Notes: a model not told the origin generated them from the letters alone. 64,000 bases of DNA from Phyllobacterium brassicacearum (GCF_003010955.1 NZ_PGGO01000012.1:62001-126000); one strand, 5' to 3'. Shown: positions 20,391 to 30,466, counted from the first letter of the stretch. Numbers and translations are program-made.

Positions 20391-21580
20391 TAGCGATCAA
20401 CCTCACCAAATACGATATCGAGCGAGCCGAGGACGGCAGAGACGTCGGCTAGCATGTGACCACGGCACATGAAGTCCATGGCTTGAAGATGCGCGAAACC
20501 AGGCGCACGGAGTTTGACACGGTATGGCTTGTTTGACCCATCGGAAACAAGGAACACGCCGAACTCGCCCTTTGGCGCTTCAACAGCGGCGTAAACTTCG
20601 CCTGCAGGCACGTGATAGCCTTCTGTGTAGAGCTTGAAGTGGTGGATCAACGCTTCCATCGACCGCTTCATCTCGCCGCGCTTAGGCGGCACGATCTTGG
20701 CGGAAGTATTGGACACAGGCCCCACCCGCTCCTTGCCAAGCAGCTGATCGATGCACTGGCGCATGATGCGAACGGACTGGCGCATCTCTTCCATGCGGAT
20801 CAGATAACGATCATAGCAATCGCCGTTCTTGCCGATGGGAATGTCGAATTCCATTTCCGAGTAGCATTCGTAGGGTTGCGACTTGCGCAAATCCCATGCA
20901 GCGCCGGAACCGCGTACCATGACGCCCGAGAAACCCCATGCCCAGGCATCTTCCAATTTCACGACGCCGATATCGACGTTGCGCTGCTTGAAAATGCGGT
21001 TCGGAGTGATCAGGTCATCGAGATTCTTGACCGTTTGCAAGAATGGATCGCACCATTTGCCGATATCTTCGATCAGTTGGTCCGGCAGATCCTGGTGGAC
21101 GCCGCCCGGACGAAAGTACGCGGCGTGCATGCGAGCGCCGCACGCTCGCTCATAGAACACCATCAACTTCTCGCGCTCTTCGAAACCCCAGAGCGGCGGC
21201 GTCAACGCGCCAACATCCATGGCCTGCGTGGTCACATTCAGCAGGTGCGACAGGATGCGGCCAATTTCCGAGAACAGAACGCGAATGAGCTGGCCACGCT
21301 TCGGCACCTCGATCTCGAGCAGACGCTCGACCGCCAGTGCATAGGCGTGCTCCTGGTTCATCGGAGCGACGTAGTCGAGGCGATCCAGATAGGGTACGGC
21401 CTGCAAATAAGTCTTGGCTTCCATCAACTTTTCAGTGCCGCGATGCAGCAGGCCGATATGCGGATCGACGCGCTCGACCACCTCGCCATCCAGTTCAAGC
21501 ACAAGGCGCAAAACGCCATGCGCGGCCGGATGTTGCGGGCCGAAGTTGATGTTGAAGTTGCGGACGCTGTGTTCAGTCAT
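20390..21580 (-). CDS. nuoD: NADH-quinone oxidoreductase subunit D
   Basis: NuoD is the 49-kDa-type subunit that lines the quinone site together with NuoB. It begins with [16 protein letters not shown], the conserved loop whose His binds the quinone head, and resembles the large subunit of NiFe hydrogenases without the metal ligands. The frame extends to 21607. The ATG at 21580 is better: GGGAA stands 7-8 bases upstream and the resulting 396 residues match the family length. Confidence 0.95.
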   Translation of the reverse strand: MTEHSVRNFNINFGPQHPAAHGVLRLVLELDGEVVERVDPHIGLLHRGTEKLMEAKTYLQAVPYLDRLDYVAPMNQEHAYALAVERLLEIEVPKRGQLIRVLFSEIGRILSHLLNVTTQAMDVGALTPPLWGFEEREKLMVFYERACGARMHAAYFRPGGVHQDLPDQLIEDIGKWCDPFLQTVKNLDDLITPNRIFKQRNVDIGVVKLEDAWAWGFSGVMVRGSGAAWDLRKSQPYECYSEMEFDIPIGKNGDCYDRYLIRMEEMRQSVRIMRQCIDQLLGKERVGPVSNTSAKIVPPKRGEMKRSMEALIHHFKLYTEGYHVPAGEVYAAVEAPKGEFGVFLVSDGSNKPYRVKLRAPGFAHLQAMDFMCRGHMLADVSAVLGSLDIVFGEVDR

Positions 21581-21622
21581 GGGTAAATTCCCGGTGGGCT
21601 GCGTCAAATGTCATCAGCACGC

Positions 21623-22231
21623 TCAATTTGCCTTCGCCTTCTCATCGCCTGGCAGCACATAATCCGTGCCTTCCCAAGGGGACTGAAAGTCGAAGTTGCG
21701 GAATTCCTGCCTCAGTTCGACCGGCTCATAGACGACACGCTTGACCTCGTCGTCATAGCGAACCTCAACGAAGCCGGTAAGCGGGAAGTCCTTGCGCAAC
21801 GGATGACCTTCGAAACCATAGTCTGTGAGGATACGGCGAAGGTCCGGGTGGCCCGAAAATAAGACGCCGTAGAGATCATAGGTTTCGCGTTCATACCAGT
21901 CCGCACCTGGATAAACCGGTGTCGCCGATGGCACTGGCGTATCTTCGTCGGCCGCGACTTTGACGCGAATACGCAAATTCTGACGCGGTGAAAGGAGATG
22001 GTAGACGACATCGAACCGCTCAAAGCGCGACGGATAGTCCACGCCGCTGATGTCGATCAGCGAGATGAACTGACACTGCTTATCGTCGCGCAGGAAGGTC
22101 AGCGTGGCGATGAGTTCGCTTGCGTTGACCTCAACTGTCAGCTCGCCATACGCAAGTTCGACCGATTTGAGGGCGAGCCCTGCCGTGTCCTTGAGATAGT
22201 TGCCAAGTTCGCTCAATGCTTCTTCAGCCAT
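21623..22231 (-). CDS. nuoC: NADH-quinone oxidoreductase subunit C
   Basis: NuoC is the 30-kDa-type peripheral subunit of complex I (202 residues). The family signature is [20 protein letters not shown] near residues 114-133, followed by [17 protein letters not shown]. It is separate from nuoD, unlike the fused nuoCD of enterobacteria. It lies 9 bases after nuoB. Confidence 0.95.
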   Translation of the reverse strand: MAEEALSELGNYLKDTAGLALKSVELAYGELTVEVNASELIATLTFLRDDKQCQFISLIDISGVDYPSRFERFDVVYHLLSPRQNLRIRVKVAADEDTPVPSATPVYPGADWYERETYDLYGVLFSGHPDLRRILTDYGFEGHPLRKDFPLTGFVEVRYDDEVKRVVYEPVELRQEFRNFDFQSPWEGTDYVLPGDEKAKAN

Positions 22232-22240
22232 CGCCGTATC

Positions 22241-22822
22241 CTATCGCTCGATCGTGCCGGTACGGCGGATTTTCTTCTGCAGCATCAACACGCCATACAA
22301 AAGAGCCTCTGCAGTCGGTGGGCAGCCCGGCACATAAATGTCGACAGGCACGACGCGATCACAGCCACGCACTACAGAATAGGAGTAATGATAATATCCG
22401 CCGCCATTGGCGCACGAGCCCATGGAGATCACATAGCGCGGCTCCGGCATCTGGTCGTAGACCTTCCGCAACGCAGGCGCCATCTTGTTGGTCAGCGTGC
22501 CCGCGACGATCATCACGTCAGACTGGCGCGGCGAGGCGCGCGGCGCAAAGCCAAAGCGCTCGCCATCATAGCGCGGCATGGATGTGTGCATCATTTCGAC
22601 GGCACAGCAGGCAAGACCGAACGTCATCCACATCAGCGACCCGGTGCGCGCCCAGGTGACGAGCGCGTCCGCCGAGGTAACGAGAAAGCCCTTGTCCGCG
22701 AGTTCGTTGTTGATCTCGCCGAAGAATGCATCGTCCGACCCGATCGGCTTGCCAGTGTTAGGATCAAGTATGCCCTTTGGCTGTGGGGCGACGAGTGTTG
22801 TTTGGCCAGCGGTCAATCCCAT
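22241..22822 (-). CDS. nuoB: NADH-quinone oxidoreductase subunit B
   Basis: NuoB carries the 4Fe-4S cluster N2, the direct electron donor to quinone. The ligands are the tandem cysteines in [11 protein letters not shown], the Cys in [11 protein letters not shown], and the Cys in [13 protein letters not shown]-type sequence (here [13 protein letters not shown]). A GTG at 22843 would extend the frame. The ATG at 22822 has AGGGAG 8 bases upstream and gives the usual 193-residue MGLT start, overlapping the nuoA end by 10 bases. Confidence 0.95.
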   Translation of the reverse strand: MGLTAGQTTLVAPQPKGILDPNTGKPIGSDDAFFGEINNELADKGFLVTSADALVTWARTGSLMWMTFGLACCAVEMMHTSMPRYDGERFGFAPRASPRQSDVMIVAGTLTNKMAPALRKVYDQMPEPRYVISMGSCANGGGYYHYSYSVVRGCDRVVPVDIYVPGCPPTAEALLYGVLMLQKKIRRTGTIER

Positions 22823-23178
22823 TCCAGCGCTCCCTTTTTCCACTCATAAATAAAGCCGATGGTCAGAACCGCGAGGAAGATCATCATCGACCAGAAACCA
22901 AACCAACCGATTTTGCCGAAGGAGATGGCCCACGGGAACAGGAAAGCTACTTCAAGATCGAAGATGATGAACAGGATCGATACCAGATAGAAGCGCACGT
23001 CGAATTTCATGCGGGCGTCATCGAATGCGTTGAAGCCGCACTCATAGGCCGACAGCTTTTCCGGGTCCGGCGCACTATATGCGACCAGAAAAGGCGCAAC
23101 CAACAGTGCCAGACCGATTACCAACGCTACTCCAATGAAGATAACGATGGGCAGGTAGGAACTTAATAACTCGTTCAT
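22813..23178 (-). CDS. nuoA: NADH-quinone oxidoreductase subunit A
   Basis: NuoA is a three-helix membrane subunit of complex I (ND3 homologue) of 121 residues. The conserved loop between the first two helices reads [20 protein letters not shown] and lies by the quinone channel. It is the first gene of the nuo run and has a 441-base upstream region, so the operon promoter should lie there. Confidence 0.95.
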   Translation of the reverse strand: MNELLSSYLPIVIFIGVALVIGLALLVAPFLVAYSAPDPEKLSAYECGFNAFDDARMKFDVRFYLVSILFIIFDLEVAFLFPWAISFGKIGWFGFWSMMIFLAVLTIGFIYEWKKGALEWD

Positions 23179-23619
23179 GATCCGTCTTTTTCCGCCTTGT
23201 GAACTCAGGCTGACAAGAATGCCATGTTATGCACATGACTGTCACCAATAGGCGACAGATCGCACCATCCTGGAAGTTGGTCCGATGGCGCGAGCGTTAG
23301 CGCGTTAGCGCCATGCGCGCAAGTGCAACAATCGCCGTAGAAGCAGTGGTGATGCAGCATGAATAGCGAGCTGGCTCGCGTGAAAATCGCCAAATTGCGC
23401 ATTTTTTCCTGTATTTCGCGATAAAATGGCCCTGAATTGCTTTTTAGAATGATATTAATGTGGCCTGGCGATCCAGAGCTTCGCCCGGTTGATTTTCTGG
23501 CTGCGACATTCGGTCCTATAAACGATTTAGAGCAGAAAGTTTGCTCATCCGAGCCGAGCGAAACCATGCGCTCGCTAAGGCACTCAGATGCCGCTCCAGA
23601 CACATTGAAAACCAGGTCG
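23179..23619. other. nuo operon upstream region with inverted repeat
   Basis: No gene is visible in these 441 bases. An imperfect 20-base inverted repeat, CTGTC-A-CC-AATA-GG-C-GACAG, is at 23239-23258, about 60 bases before the nuoA start. A tandem GCGTTAGC pair lies at about 23295-23310, and an AT-rich stretch is at 23400-23460. The region should carry the nuo promoter and the end of the MFS transcript. I could not fix a -35/-10 pair with confidence. Confidence 0.5.
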
Positions 23620-24831
23620 TCAGCCCCCTGCCAAAGGCTCGAGGCTGAGCCGCTGCCCCTCCTCAGCGAGTTGCCTCTCATAGTGTGCCCTGCGGTCCAG
23701 CATCAGCGACCAGAGTGCTACAAGCAGACCAATCAGGGCGAGCGCCGCTCCGACAAAAGGCAGGTTCTGATAGGATACCCCCCACACGAGTGCTGCCCCA
23801 CCAATCCAGGCGCCGGAGGCATTGCCGACATTGAATGCTCCCTGATTGAGGGTTGCCGCCAGGTTCGGAGCTTCACCCGCTGTTTCGACCACGCGCATCT
23901 GCAATGGAGGAACGATGACAAAAGTCAGAACACCCCAAACAAACACGACGGCGATGGTGGCAACCGCGCTGCCGCTCGTTTCCGCAAAGAGCGAATGAAC
24001 GAGCACGAGTGCAGCAAGCGTTCCTATGACAGTGGGCATCAGCTTCCAGTCGGCGAGCTTGCCGCCGATGATGTTGCCCACTGTCATCCCGGCTCCGAAC
24101 AGCAGGAGTATCCAGGTAACCATCGGTGTGGAGATGCCGGACACCTCGGTAAGAATCGGCTTGATGTAGGTGAACACAGCAAAGAGGCCCGCCGAAGCCA
24201 ATGCCGAGATCAGCATTGCCAGCCAGACCTGCAACTTTCCGAGAACCTTGACTTCGCTGAGGATACCCCCGCTCTTCTGTTCGCCGCTTGTCGAGGGAAC
24301 GAGCAGAGCAATCGCGGTGACCGCCACAACGCCAATAGCCACCACGGCTACGAATGTTGCGCGCCAACCATATTCTTCGCCTAGCGCTGTACCCGCGGGA
24401 ACCCCGAGAATGTTGGCGAGCGTCAGGCCGGCAAACATCAGTGCGATCGCACTCGCCCGCTTGTGGCGGGGAACAAGGCTGGCAGCCACTACGGAACCAA
24501 TTCCGAAGAACGCGCCATGGCCGAACGCAGTGACGACGCGGGCAATCATCAGCATCCAGTAATTGGGCGCCAGAGCACAGAACAGATTGCCAATTACGAA
24601 AAGAGCCGCCAATCCAATCAGCACAGGCTTGCGCGGCAACGACGCAGTTGCGATCGCGATGATCGGAGCACCAACCACCACGCCGAGCGCGTAACCGGTC
24701 ACCAGCAGGCCAGCACTAGGAATAGAGACACCAAGGTCGGCTGCTACTTCGGGCAACAGCCCCATGATGACGAATTCGGTTGTTCCGATACAGAACGAAG
24801 CGATAGCGAGGGCGAGAATCGGTAGGGGCAT
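23620..24831 (-). CDS. MFS transporter, drug/sugar efflux (AraJ/YdhP-like)
   Basis: This is a 12-helix major facilitator of the DHA1 type, about 403 residues, predicted to export sugars or drugs by proton antiport. The start MPLPILALAIASFCIGTTEF followed by GLLPEVAADL is typical of the AraJ/YdhP/CmlA group. Motif C-like Gly/Pro-rich helix sequence (LANILGVPAGTALGEEYGW) lies in the fifth helix region. The open frame extends to 24918 with in-frame ATGs at 24870 and 24831. None has a strong ribosome binding site, so the start is uncertain. The substrate cannot be told from sequence. Confidence 0.85.
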   Translation of the reverse strand: MPLPILALAIASFCIGTTEFVIMGLLPEVAADLGVSIPSAGLLVTGYALGVVVGAPIIAIATASLPRKPVLIGLAALFVIGNLFCALAPNYWMLMIARVVTAFGHGAFFGIGSVVAASLVPRHKRASAIALMFAGLTLANILGVPAGTALGEEYGWRATFVAVVAIGVVAVTAIALLVPSTSGEQKSGGILSEVKVLGKLQVWLAMLISALASAGLFAVFTYIKPILTEVSGISTPMVTWILLLFGAGMTVGNIIGGKLADWKLMPTVIGTLAALVLVHSLFAETSGSAVATIAVVFVWGVLTFVIVPPLQMRVVETAGEAPNLAATLNQGAFNVGNASGAWIGGAALVWGVSYQNLPFVGAALALIGLLVALWSLMLDRRAHYERQLAEEGQRLSLEPLAGG

Positions 24832-24959
24832 GGAGAGAACCGCGAGTCTTGAGAAAGACTGATGCTGCATAGAGAGCGGAAGTCTTACAAATGATTTTTG
24901 TGCATTGCAGCGATGCATTTATGAGGGAGGAATGAGCGCCTCGACAGGGCGCGCAAAAT

Positions 24960-25496
24960 TCACAGGGCTTTGTACATCACCGTTGTGGAATCGAGCCGAT
25001 CTTCCAAGGGATCGAGGCAATATCCCGGGATGATGCCTGCAGTGCTATAACCCAAGGATGCATAGAGCGGCTCCGCCCGATCACCGGTGCGGGTATCAAG
25101 CGTGATCAAACACCGGCCCAACTGGGCCGCAAGTTGCTCCAGTTCCGCCATTAACGCCTTGGCGATGCCCTGGCGGTGAAAGTCCGGATGCACAAGGAGC
25201 TTGCGCACTTCCGCACGATGCGGCTGATTGGGCGGCGTGTCAAAGTCCAGTTGACCTGACCCGACCAATCTGCCGTCTTTATACGCGACCAGCAGCACAC
25301 GTTTTCCATTCCGTAGCGCAGGCAGCACACTGCCGCTAAAGAACGCCTCGCTATCGTCTTTTGAGAACGGCTGCACAAAGCCGATACTCGCACCATCCTT
25401 GACGCAGGCACGCAGGACGGCGCCAAGTTCGGTGAGATGGTTGGCCAACTCATCTGCTGAGACTTTTGAGATTTTCAGCGGCGAATTCGTCGTCAT
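24960..25496 (-). CDS. GNAT family N-acetyltransferase
   Basis: This 178-residue protein has the GNAT acetyl-CoA fold. The pyrophosphate-binding loop is in HPDFHRQGIAKALM (about 112-125), preceded by VRKLLV and followed by LITLDTRTGDRAEPLYASLGY, the usual beta-6/alpha-4 region. The frame is open to 25586; the ATG at 25496 fits the domain start. It begins 5 bases after the XRE-cupin gene, so it is probably the target or partner of that regulator. The substrate is unknown. Confidence 0.85.
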   Translation of the reverse strand: MTTNSPLKISKVSADELANHLTELGAVLRACVKDGASIGFVQPFSKDDSEAFFSGSVLPALRNGKRVLLVAYKDGRLVGSGQLDFDTPPNQPHRAEVRKLLVHPDFHRQGIAKALMAELEQLAAQLGRCLITLDTRTGDRAEPLYASLGYSTAGIIPGYCLDPLEDRLDSTTVMYKAL

Positions 25497-25501
25497 GCTG
25501 C

Positions 25502-26074
25502 TCACACTATAAAGAGGATGTATCTGGCCGTTGTGTCTTTCGGCGTCGCAAAGGCACTGGGCCCAAAGAGCTGGTAGCGCAGGCAATCGCCGGGCCGAAG
25601 GTCATGGGTCTGCCCGCCCACCGTGACTTCCAATTGCCCTTCGATCATCAGGAGATGATGTTCAAGGCCCTGCCTGGGCGGATGGTCGTAGCCGATCCGC
25701 ATTCCAGGCTGGAGTTCGCACTCAAGGACCTCGCCTGCCAGGGATTGCGCTGGCGGGGAAACGGAGCGCCGCCGGAATTCTATCTCGGGATCGGTCCATA
25801 GCTGTTGAGCGGTTCGCCGGATGAGCGGGACGAAGCTGTCCTCGACCATGTGCATCAGCCGCGACATAGTAAGACCATAGGATGCGCACAGTTTCCCCAG
25901 GACGCTTGCGGTCGGACTCACCTCTGCGTTCTCAAGACGTGACAGAGTGGCCCTGCTCACATTGCTGCGCCGCGCGAGTTCGTCCAACGACCAACCCCGC
26001 TCATTGCGCAGGCTCTTGAGACGCGCGGCAATCAGTCGGTCGATTGCCATCTCGTTTAAATCAGGTGTTTCCAT
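25502..26074 (-). CDS. XRE family transcriptional regulator with cupin sensor domain
   Basis: This 190-residue regulator joins an N-terminal helix-turn-helix (about 15-70, containing SLDELARRSNVSRATLSRLE) to a C-terminal cupin barrel (about 105-185, containing GQTHDLRPGDCLRYQL). Regulators of this design bind a small ligand in the cupin and often control the neighbouring enzyme gene, here a GNAT acetyltransferase. A second possible ATG is at 26050. A short inverted repeat lies just before the start and may be its own operator. Confidence 0.88.
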   Translation of the reverse strand: METPDLNEMAIDRLIAARLKSLRNERGWSLDELARRSNVSRATLSRLENAEVSPTASVLGKLCASYGLTMSRLMHMVEDSFVPLIRRTAQQLWTDPEIEFRRRSVSPPAQSLAGEVLECELQPGMRIGYDHPPRQGLEHHLLMIEGQLEVTVGGQTHDLRPGDCLRYQLFGPSAFATPKDTTARYILFIV

Positions 26075-26078
26075 ATTA

Positions 26079-26091
26079 GAGATGTTGTCTC
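26079..26091. promoter_or_regulatory. possible autoregulatory operator of the XRE-cupin gene
   Basis: GAGA-TGTTG-TCTC is a short inverted repeat 5 bases upstream of the regulator ATG, beside a -10-like TATATG on the minus strand. XRE-cupin proteins often repress their own promoter. The arms are only 4 bases long, so chance is a real alternative. Confidence 0.3.
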
Positions 26092-26357
26092 ATATATGGG
26101 ATTGCGTCAAGGCAACCGAACAACCTGCAAGAAAATCCAGGTTCAAAACAGCACAATTAAAGCGTGACGGCTCGTCAGTACTCTGGTTGCAGCCGGACGA
26201 TTTGTGAGCCACATCAAGAATCAGATGGTCAAAAGGCCGCCAATTTCGTCAGCGATAACGCAGGAACGAAGTATAAAACCAACTGGGGAACGGGAAAGCG
26301 TGCGGTGCACCACTTTATGCAATAACAAGTATTTACTGCGAATACTTGAGAGAAAAG

Positions 26358-26434
26358 TGGCGCGAGTGACGGGGCTCGAACCCGCGACCTCCGGCGTGAC
26401 AGGCCGGCACTCTAACCAACTGAGCTACACCCGC
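26358..26434 (-). tRNA. tRNA-Asp (anticodon GTC)
   Basis: The minus strand folds as a complete tRNA. The acceptor strands GCGGGTG and CACTCGC pair with one G-U. The D loop contains TAGCTCAGTTGGTTAGAG, the anticodon loop is CTGTCAC with GTC at the centre, and the T loop is GGTTCGAGCC. The discriminator base is G, as expected for Asp, and CCA is encoded. Length is 77 bases. Confidence 0.96.
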
Positions 26435-26623
26435 GCACTTTCGTACCGAACAATTTGTCCGGCGTGAGCGGTCGTTTAAGGGGTTCGAGGGGGAGTGTCA
26501 AGCACAACCGAACAGGAAAAATGCGAATGTGAAAAACTCTTCAAACAAATCATAAAAGTGTCGCATCCCCTCTTGCCAATATCGCTCTAAACGCATAAAC
26601 GCTCCCCACGCACCCTTTGCGAA

Positions 26624-26699
<76 letters not shown>

Positions 26700-26934
26700 T
26701 TCCCCCTCGATACATCGATCGCAAACATCAGCCAGCGATAGCCAACATTGATGCTGGCCGCGTCGTGGGCGAATTGTTCCCAATGCCCGATAGCGCGGAC
26801 CAACGTTTCACAGAGCGCTTCTGTTTCGACCGCATATTGAGCGGTCGCAGCATTTTGCTCTTTCGCCAGCGTGCTTCTGCTGCAACAATATCGCCAGCAC
26901 TCCTTCCAAGAACGCTGAAAAACGGGAACATCAA

Positions 26935-27528
26935 ATGCCATCCAACCGCACATCACGAATCGCTCTTTCGCTCGCAGCCAGCCTCTACCCCGCCCTCGCC
27001 TATGCCCATGTCGGCGCCGGCGAAACGAGCGGGTTCGCGCGTGGCTTTGCCCACCCCATTTCCGGACTTGATCATGTACTGGCGATGATTCTGGTTGGCG
27101 TCTTGGCCTTTCAGCTTGGAGGACGAGCACTGTGGCTCGTTCCCCTCACCTTTGTCGGCATGATGGCGATTGGCGGAGCCCTCGGCGCTACGGGCGTCAA
27201 TTTGCCGTTCGTGGAACTTGGTATCGCCATGTCTGTCATGGGGCTCGGCGCTGCCGTTGCGTTCGAGATCAAGGCACCTGCTGCAATCGCCGCCGGCCTG
27301 GTTGGGCTGTTCGCCATTTTTCACGGCCACGCACACGGCGCAGAAATGCCGGAAAACGCCGCCGGCCTCGCCTATGCCGCAGGTTTCATGATTGCGACGG
27401 GGCTGCTGCACGTCGAAGGCATTGGCCTCGGATTCGGGATCGGCCAGCGCGTCGGACCGAGCGTTGTGCGCTTCATTGGCGGCATAGCTGCGCTCGCCGG
27501 CCTCGGTATCCTCACTGGCGCGCTCTGA
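26935..27528 (+). CDS. hupE: HupE/UreJ family protein (putative nickel permease)
   Basis: This 197-residue membrane protein starts with a signal peptide (about 1-24, ending YAHVG after cleavage at AYA). It then has the HupE motif HPISGLDHVLAMILVG (about 42-57) and five to six more helices with Gly/Ala-rich sequence and a His pair in FHGHAHG. HupE/UreJ proteins supply nickel to hydrogenase or urease in several bacteria, but no hydrogenase or urease gene is present here, so another metal or function is possible. It is convergent with lon across a strong terminator. Confidence 0.88.
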   Translation: MPSNRTSRIALSLAASLYPALAYAHVGAGETSGFARGFAHPISGLDHVLAMILVGVLAFQLGGRALWLVPLTFVGMMAIGGALGATGVNLPFVELGIAMSVMGLGAAVAFEIKAPAAIAAGLVGLFAIFHGHAHGAEMPENAAGLAYAAGFMIATGLLHVEGIGLGFGIGQRVGPSVVRFIGGIAALAGLGILTGAL

Positions 27529-27545
27529 CCAACAATTTGCGAATC

Positions 27546-27580
27546 AAAAAGGCCGGGCAATTTCTTGCCCGGCCTTTTTT
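27546..27580. terminator. bidirectional terminator between hupE and lon
   Basis: AAAAAGGCCGGGCAA (27546-27560), a TTTC loop and TTGCCCGGCCTTTTTT make a perfect 15-bp stem with A and T tracts on both sides. It can stop transcription of hupE (plus) and lon (minus). Confidence 0.93.
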
Positions 27581-27593
27581 GTTTAAGCTCGCT

Positions 27594-30014
27594 TTAATGA
27601 GCGATCTGCGCTGCCGAATCGTCCTCGGTGACAGAGGACGGCACGTGTGCCGGTTCGGTCCATTCGATCGGCTCCGGCTGGCGTGTCAATGCGTGCTTGA
27701 GCACTTCATTGGCATGCGAAACCGGGATGATCTCAAGGCCGTTCTTCACATTGTCAGGGATTTCCACCAGATCCTTGGCGTTATCCTGCGGGATCAAAAC
27801 GGTCTTGATGCCGCCACGCAATGCGGCAAGCAGCTTTTCCTTCAGTCCGCCGATCGGTAGAACCCTGCCCCGCAGCGTGATTTCGCCGGTCATGGCGATA
27901 TCCTTGCGGACCGGAATGCCCGTCAGTATCGAGACGATGGCTGTGACCATCGCAACGCCGGCCGATGGACCATCCTTCGGCGTCGCACCTTCCGGCACGT
28001 GCACGTGAATGTCACGACGATCGAACAGTGGCGGCTCGACGCCGAAATCAATAGCTCGCGAGCGGACATATGATGCCGCCGCAGAGATCGATTCCTTCAT
28101 CACGTCACGCAGGTTGCCTGTCACCGTCATGCGGCCCTTACCGGGCATCATGACGCCTTCAATGGTCAGCAATTCGCCGCCCACTTCGGTCCAGGCAAGG
28201 CCGGTGACAACACCAACCTGATCTTCGCCATCGATCTGGCCGAAACGGAACTTCTCGACACCGAGGTATTCATCGATGTTCGTTTCCGTGACCTTTACCG
28301 CCTTCTTCTTCGTCTTAAGAATTTCGGTAACGGCCTTGCGTGCCAGCTTCATCAGCTCACGTTCGAGACTACGGACACCGGCCTCCCGCGTATAATTGCG
28401 GATGATGGCGCGGATGGCGCCCTCAGAGACCGAGAACTCCTTCGGCTGCAATGCATGATCGCGGATGGCCTTCGGCAACAGGTGCCGCTTGGCAATTTCC
28501 AGCTTTTCATCTTCCGTGTAACCGGCGATACGGATGATTTCCATACGGTCCATCAACGGACCCGGAATGTTCAGCGTATTGGCGGTCGTCACGAACATCA
28601 CGTTCGAAAGGTCGTACTCAACTTCAAGGTAGTGATCCATGAACGTTGAGTTCTGTTCAGGATCCAATACCTCGAGCAGAGCGGACGAAGGGTCGCCACG
28701 GAAATCCTGGCCCATCTTGTCGATCTCATCGAGCAGGAAGAGCGGGTTGGACTTCTTTGCCTTCTTCATCGACTGGATGACCTTGCCGGGCATCGAGCCA
28801 ATATAGGTGCGGCGGTGACCACGGATCTCGGCCTCATCGCGCACGCCGCCCAGCGACATACGGATATATTCACGACCGGTCGCCTTGGCGATCGAGCGGG
28901 CGAGCGAGGTCTTGCCAACGCCGGGAGGGCCAACGAGGCAAAGGATCGGACCCTTGATCTTGGTCGAACGGGCCTGTACCGCCAGATACTCGACGATACG
29001 GTCCTTGACCTTGTCCAGGCCATAGTGCTCGGCATCGAGAACCTCGTCGGCGAGGTTGAGATCGTTCTTGATTTTCGACTTCTTGCCCCACGGAATGGAC
29101 AGCAGCCAGTCGAGATAATTCCGGACAACTGTCGCCTCGGCGGACATCGGGCTCATCTGACGCAGCTTCTTCAGCTCCGCATTGGCCTTTTCACGCGCTT
29201 CCTTCGACAGCTTCGTCTTCTTGATGCGGTCTTCCAGTTCGGCAGCCTCGTCGCGGCCATCTTCGCCGTCGCCGAGTTCCTTCTGGATCGCCTTCATCTG
29301 CTCATTCAGGTAGTATTCGCGCTGGGTCTTCTCCATCTGGCGCTTGACGCGCGAGCGGATACGCTTCTCAACCTGAAGAACCGAGATTTCAGATTCCATG
29401 AATGACATGGCCTTTTCCAGCCGCGCACGCACGGACAGGATGGACAGCATGTCCTGCTTCTCAGGGATCTTGATCGCGAGATGCGAGGCGACCGTATCGG
29501 CGAGCTTCGAGTAGTCCTCGATCTGTCCGGCGGCGCCAACCACTTCAGGCGAAATCTTCTTGTTCAGCTTCACATAATTTTCGAAATCCGACACGACAGA
29601 ACGCGCCAGTGCCTCGATTTCGACTGGATCTTCTTCCGGTTCCGCGAGTGTCGCTGCGTTGGCTTCGTGATAATCTTCGCGATCGCTGAAACTGGTGATT
29701 TCGGCGCGGGCGATGCCCTCGACCAAAACCTTGACCGTACCGTCAGGTAGTTTCAGCAACTGCAGCACGTTGGCAATCGTGCCAACCGTGTAGATCGCGT
29801 CGGCCTGCGGATCATCATCCGCAGCGTTCTTCTGTGTGGCAAGCAGGATTTGCTTGTCGACGCCCATTACTTCTTCGAGCGCGCGAATGGATTTCTCGCG
29901 ACCGACAAAGAGCGGAACGATCATGTGGGGGAAGACAACGATATCGCGCAACGGCAGAACGGCATAAAGCCCGCTCTCACCACCCGCCGGTGTCTTCTTG
30001 CTTGCAACCGTCAT
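27594..30014 (-). CDS. lon: ATP-dependent protease La (Lon)
   Basis: Lon degrades misfolded and regulatory proteins in the cytoplasm. Of 806 residues, about 1-310 form the substrate-binding domain. The AAA+ module has Walker A LVGPPGVGKT (about 356) and Walker B LFLLDEIDKMG. The protease domain has the catalytic Ser in PKDGPSAGVAM (about 679) and Lys in GLKEKLLAA (about 722). The frame reaches 30053; I chose the ATG at 30014 because AAAGGA lies 7 bases upstream and the length matches the family. It follows clpX on the same strand after about 480 bases. Confidence 0.96.
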   Translation of the reverse strand: MTVASKKTPAGGESGLYAVLPLRDIVVFPHMIVPLFVGREKSIRALEEVMGVDKQILLATQKNAADDDPQADAIYTVGTIANVLQLLKLPDGTVKVLVEGIARAEITSFSDREDYHEANAATLAEPEEDPVEIEALARSVVSDFENYVKLNKKISPEVVGAAGQIEDYSKLADTVASHLAIKIPEKQDMLSILSVRARLEKAMSFMESEISVLQVEKRIRSRVKRQMEKTQREYYLNEQMKAIQKELGDGEDGRDEAAELEDRIKKTKLSKEAREKANAELKKLRQMSPMSAEATVVRNYLDWLLSIPWGKKSKIKNDLNLADEVLDAEHYGLDKVKDRIVEYLAVQARSTKIKGPILCLVGPPGVGKTSLARSIAKATGREYIRMSLGGVRDEAEIRGHRRTYIGSMPGKVIQSMKKAKKSNPLFLLDEIDKMGQDFRGDPSSALLEVLDPEQNSTFMDHYLEVEYDLSNVMFVTTANTLNIPGPLMDRMEIIRIAGYTEDEKLEIAKRHLLPKAIRDHALQPKEFSVSEGAIRAIIRNYTREAGVRSLERELMKLARKAVTEILKTKKKAVKVTETNIDEYLGVEKFRFGQIDGEDQVGVVTGLAWTEVGGELLTIEGVMMPGKGRMTVTGNLRDVMKESISAAASYVRSRAIDFGVEPPLFDRRDIHVHVPEGATPKDGPSAGVAMVTAIVSILTGIPVRKDIAMTGEITLRGRVLPIGGLKEKLLAALRGGIKTVLIPQDNAKDLVEIPDNVKNGLEIIPVSHANEVLKHALTRQPEPIEWTEPAHVPSSVTEDDSAAQIAH

Positions 30015-30443
30015 TTCATGTCCTTTCTCAGGCCATTTTGGCCAGATCGCCACAGCCGGGTACCCTTTGGTCGCACATCAATCCAGCAAATTGGAATCCA
30101 CTTTAAGAACTATACCCCAAACTTTTGAACCGTGCACTGAGCGGCGTACTACCAGTTGTGCAGCTTAACCATTACTTGGAGTGACGGCTCGCTCGTTTCA
30201 AGCATCCCGGCTCCAAGTGCATTCACAGAATCGTAATCTATCCTGCTCCTGGAAGAGTACGAGCGCAATCTTTTGCCACGCAAAGCACCTTCATTGGAGG
30301 TGATTTTCGTGGAAATCCCCGATGCTGGTGGCCGGTGCCACGGCTGTATCGAGACCCCATTCTGCCATGCAAAATCCTGCGCCCGCATGGTTAACCAAAT
30401 GTAAACAATTCTTCTTAGCGGAATTGCGAGGCGTATAAAACAG
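30015..30443. other. intergenic region between clpX and lon
   Basis: About 430 bases without a supported gene. The frame at 30149-30574 overlaps the clpX end and has no recognisable content. On the minus strand the AT-rich part around 30090-30130 (GGTATAGTTCTTAAAG) could hold the lon promoter, but I cannot match a heat-shock consensus confidently. Confidence 0.5.
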
Positions 30444-30466
30444 AAAAGCTCCGCATGACGCGGAGC
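30444..30466 (-). terminator. terminator downstream of clpX
   Basis: On the minus strand GCTCCGC, loop GTCAT, GCGGAGC is followed by TTTTCTGTTTT. The 7-bp GC-rich stem with a T-rich tail 28 bases after the clpX stop is a good intrinsic terminator. Confidence 0.75.

Noticed and set aside
23437-24384. Plus-strand open frame of 315 codons across the MFS gene
   Set aside because: Antisense to the MFS transporter; no start signal or recognisable content.
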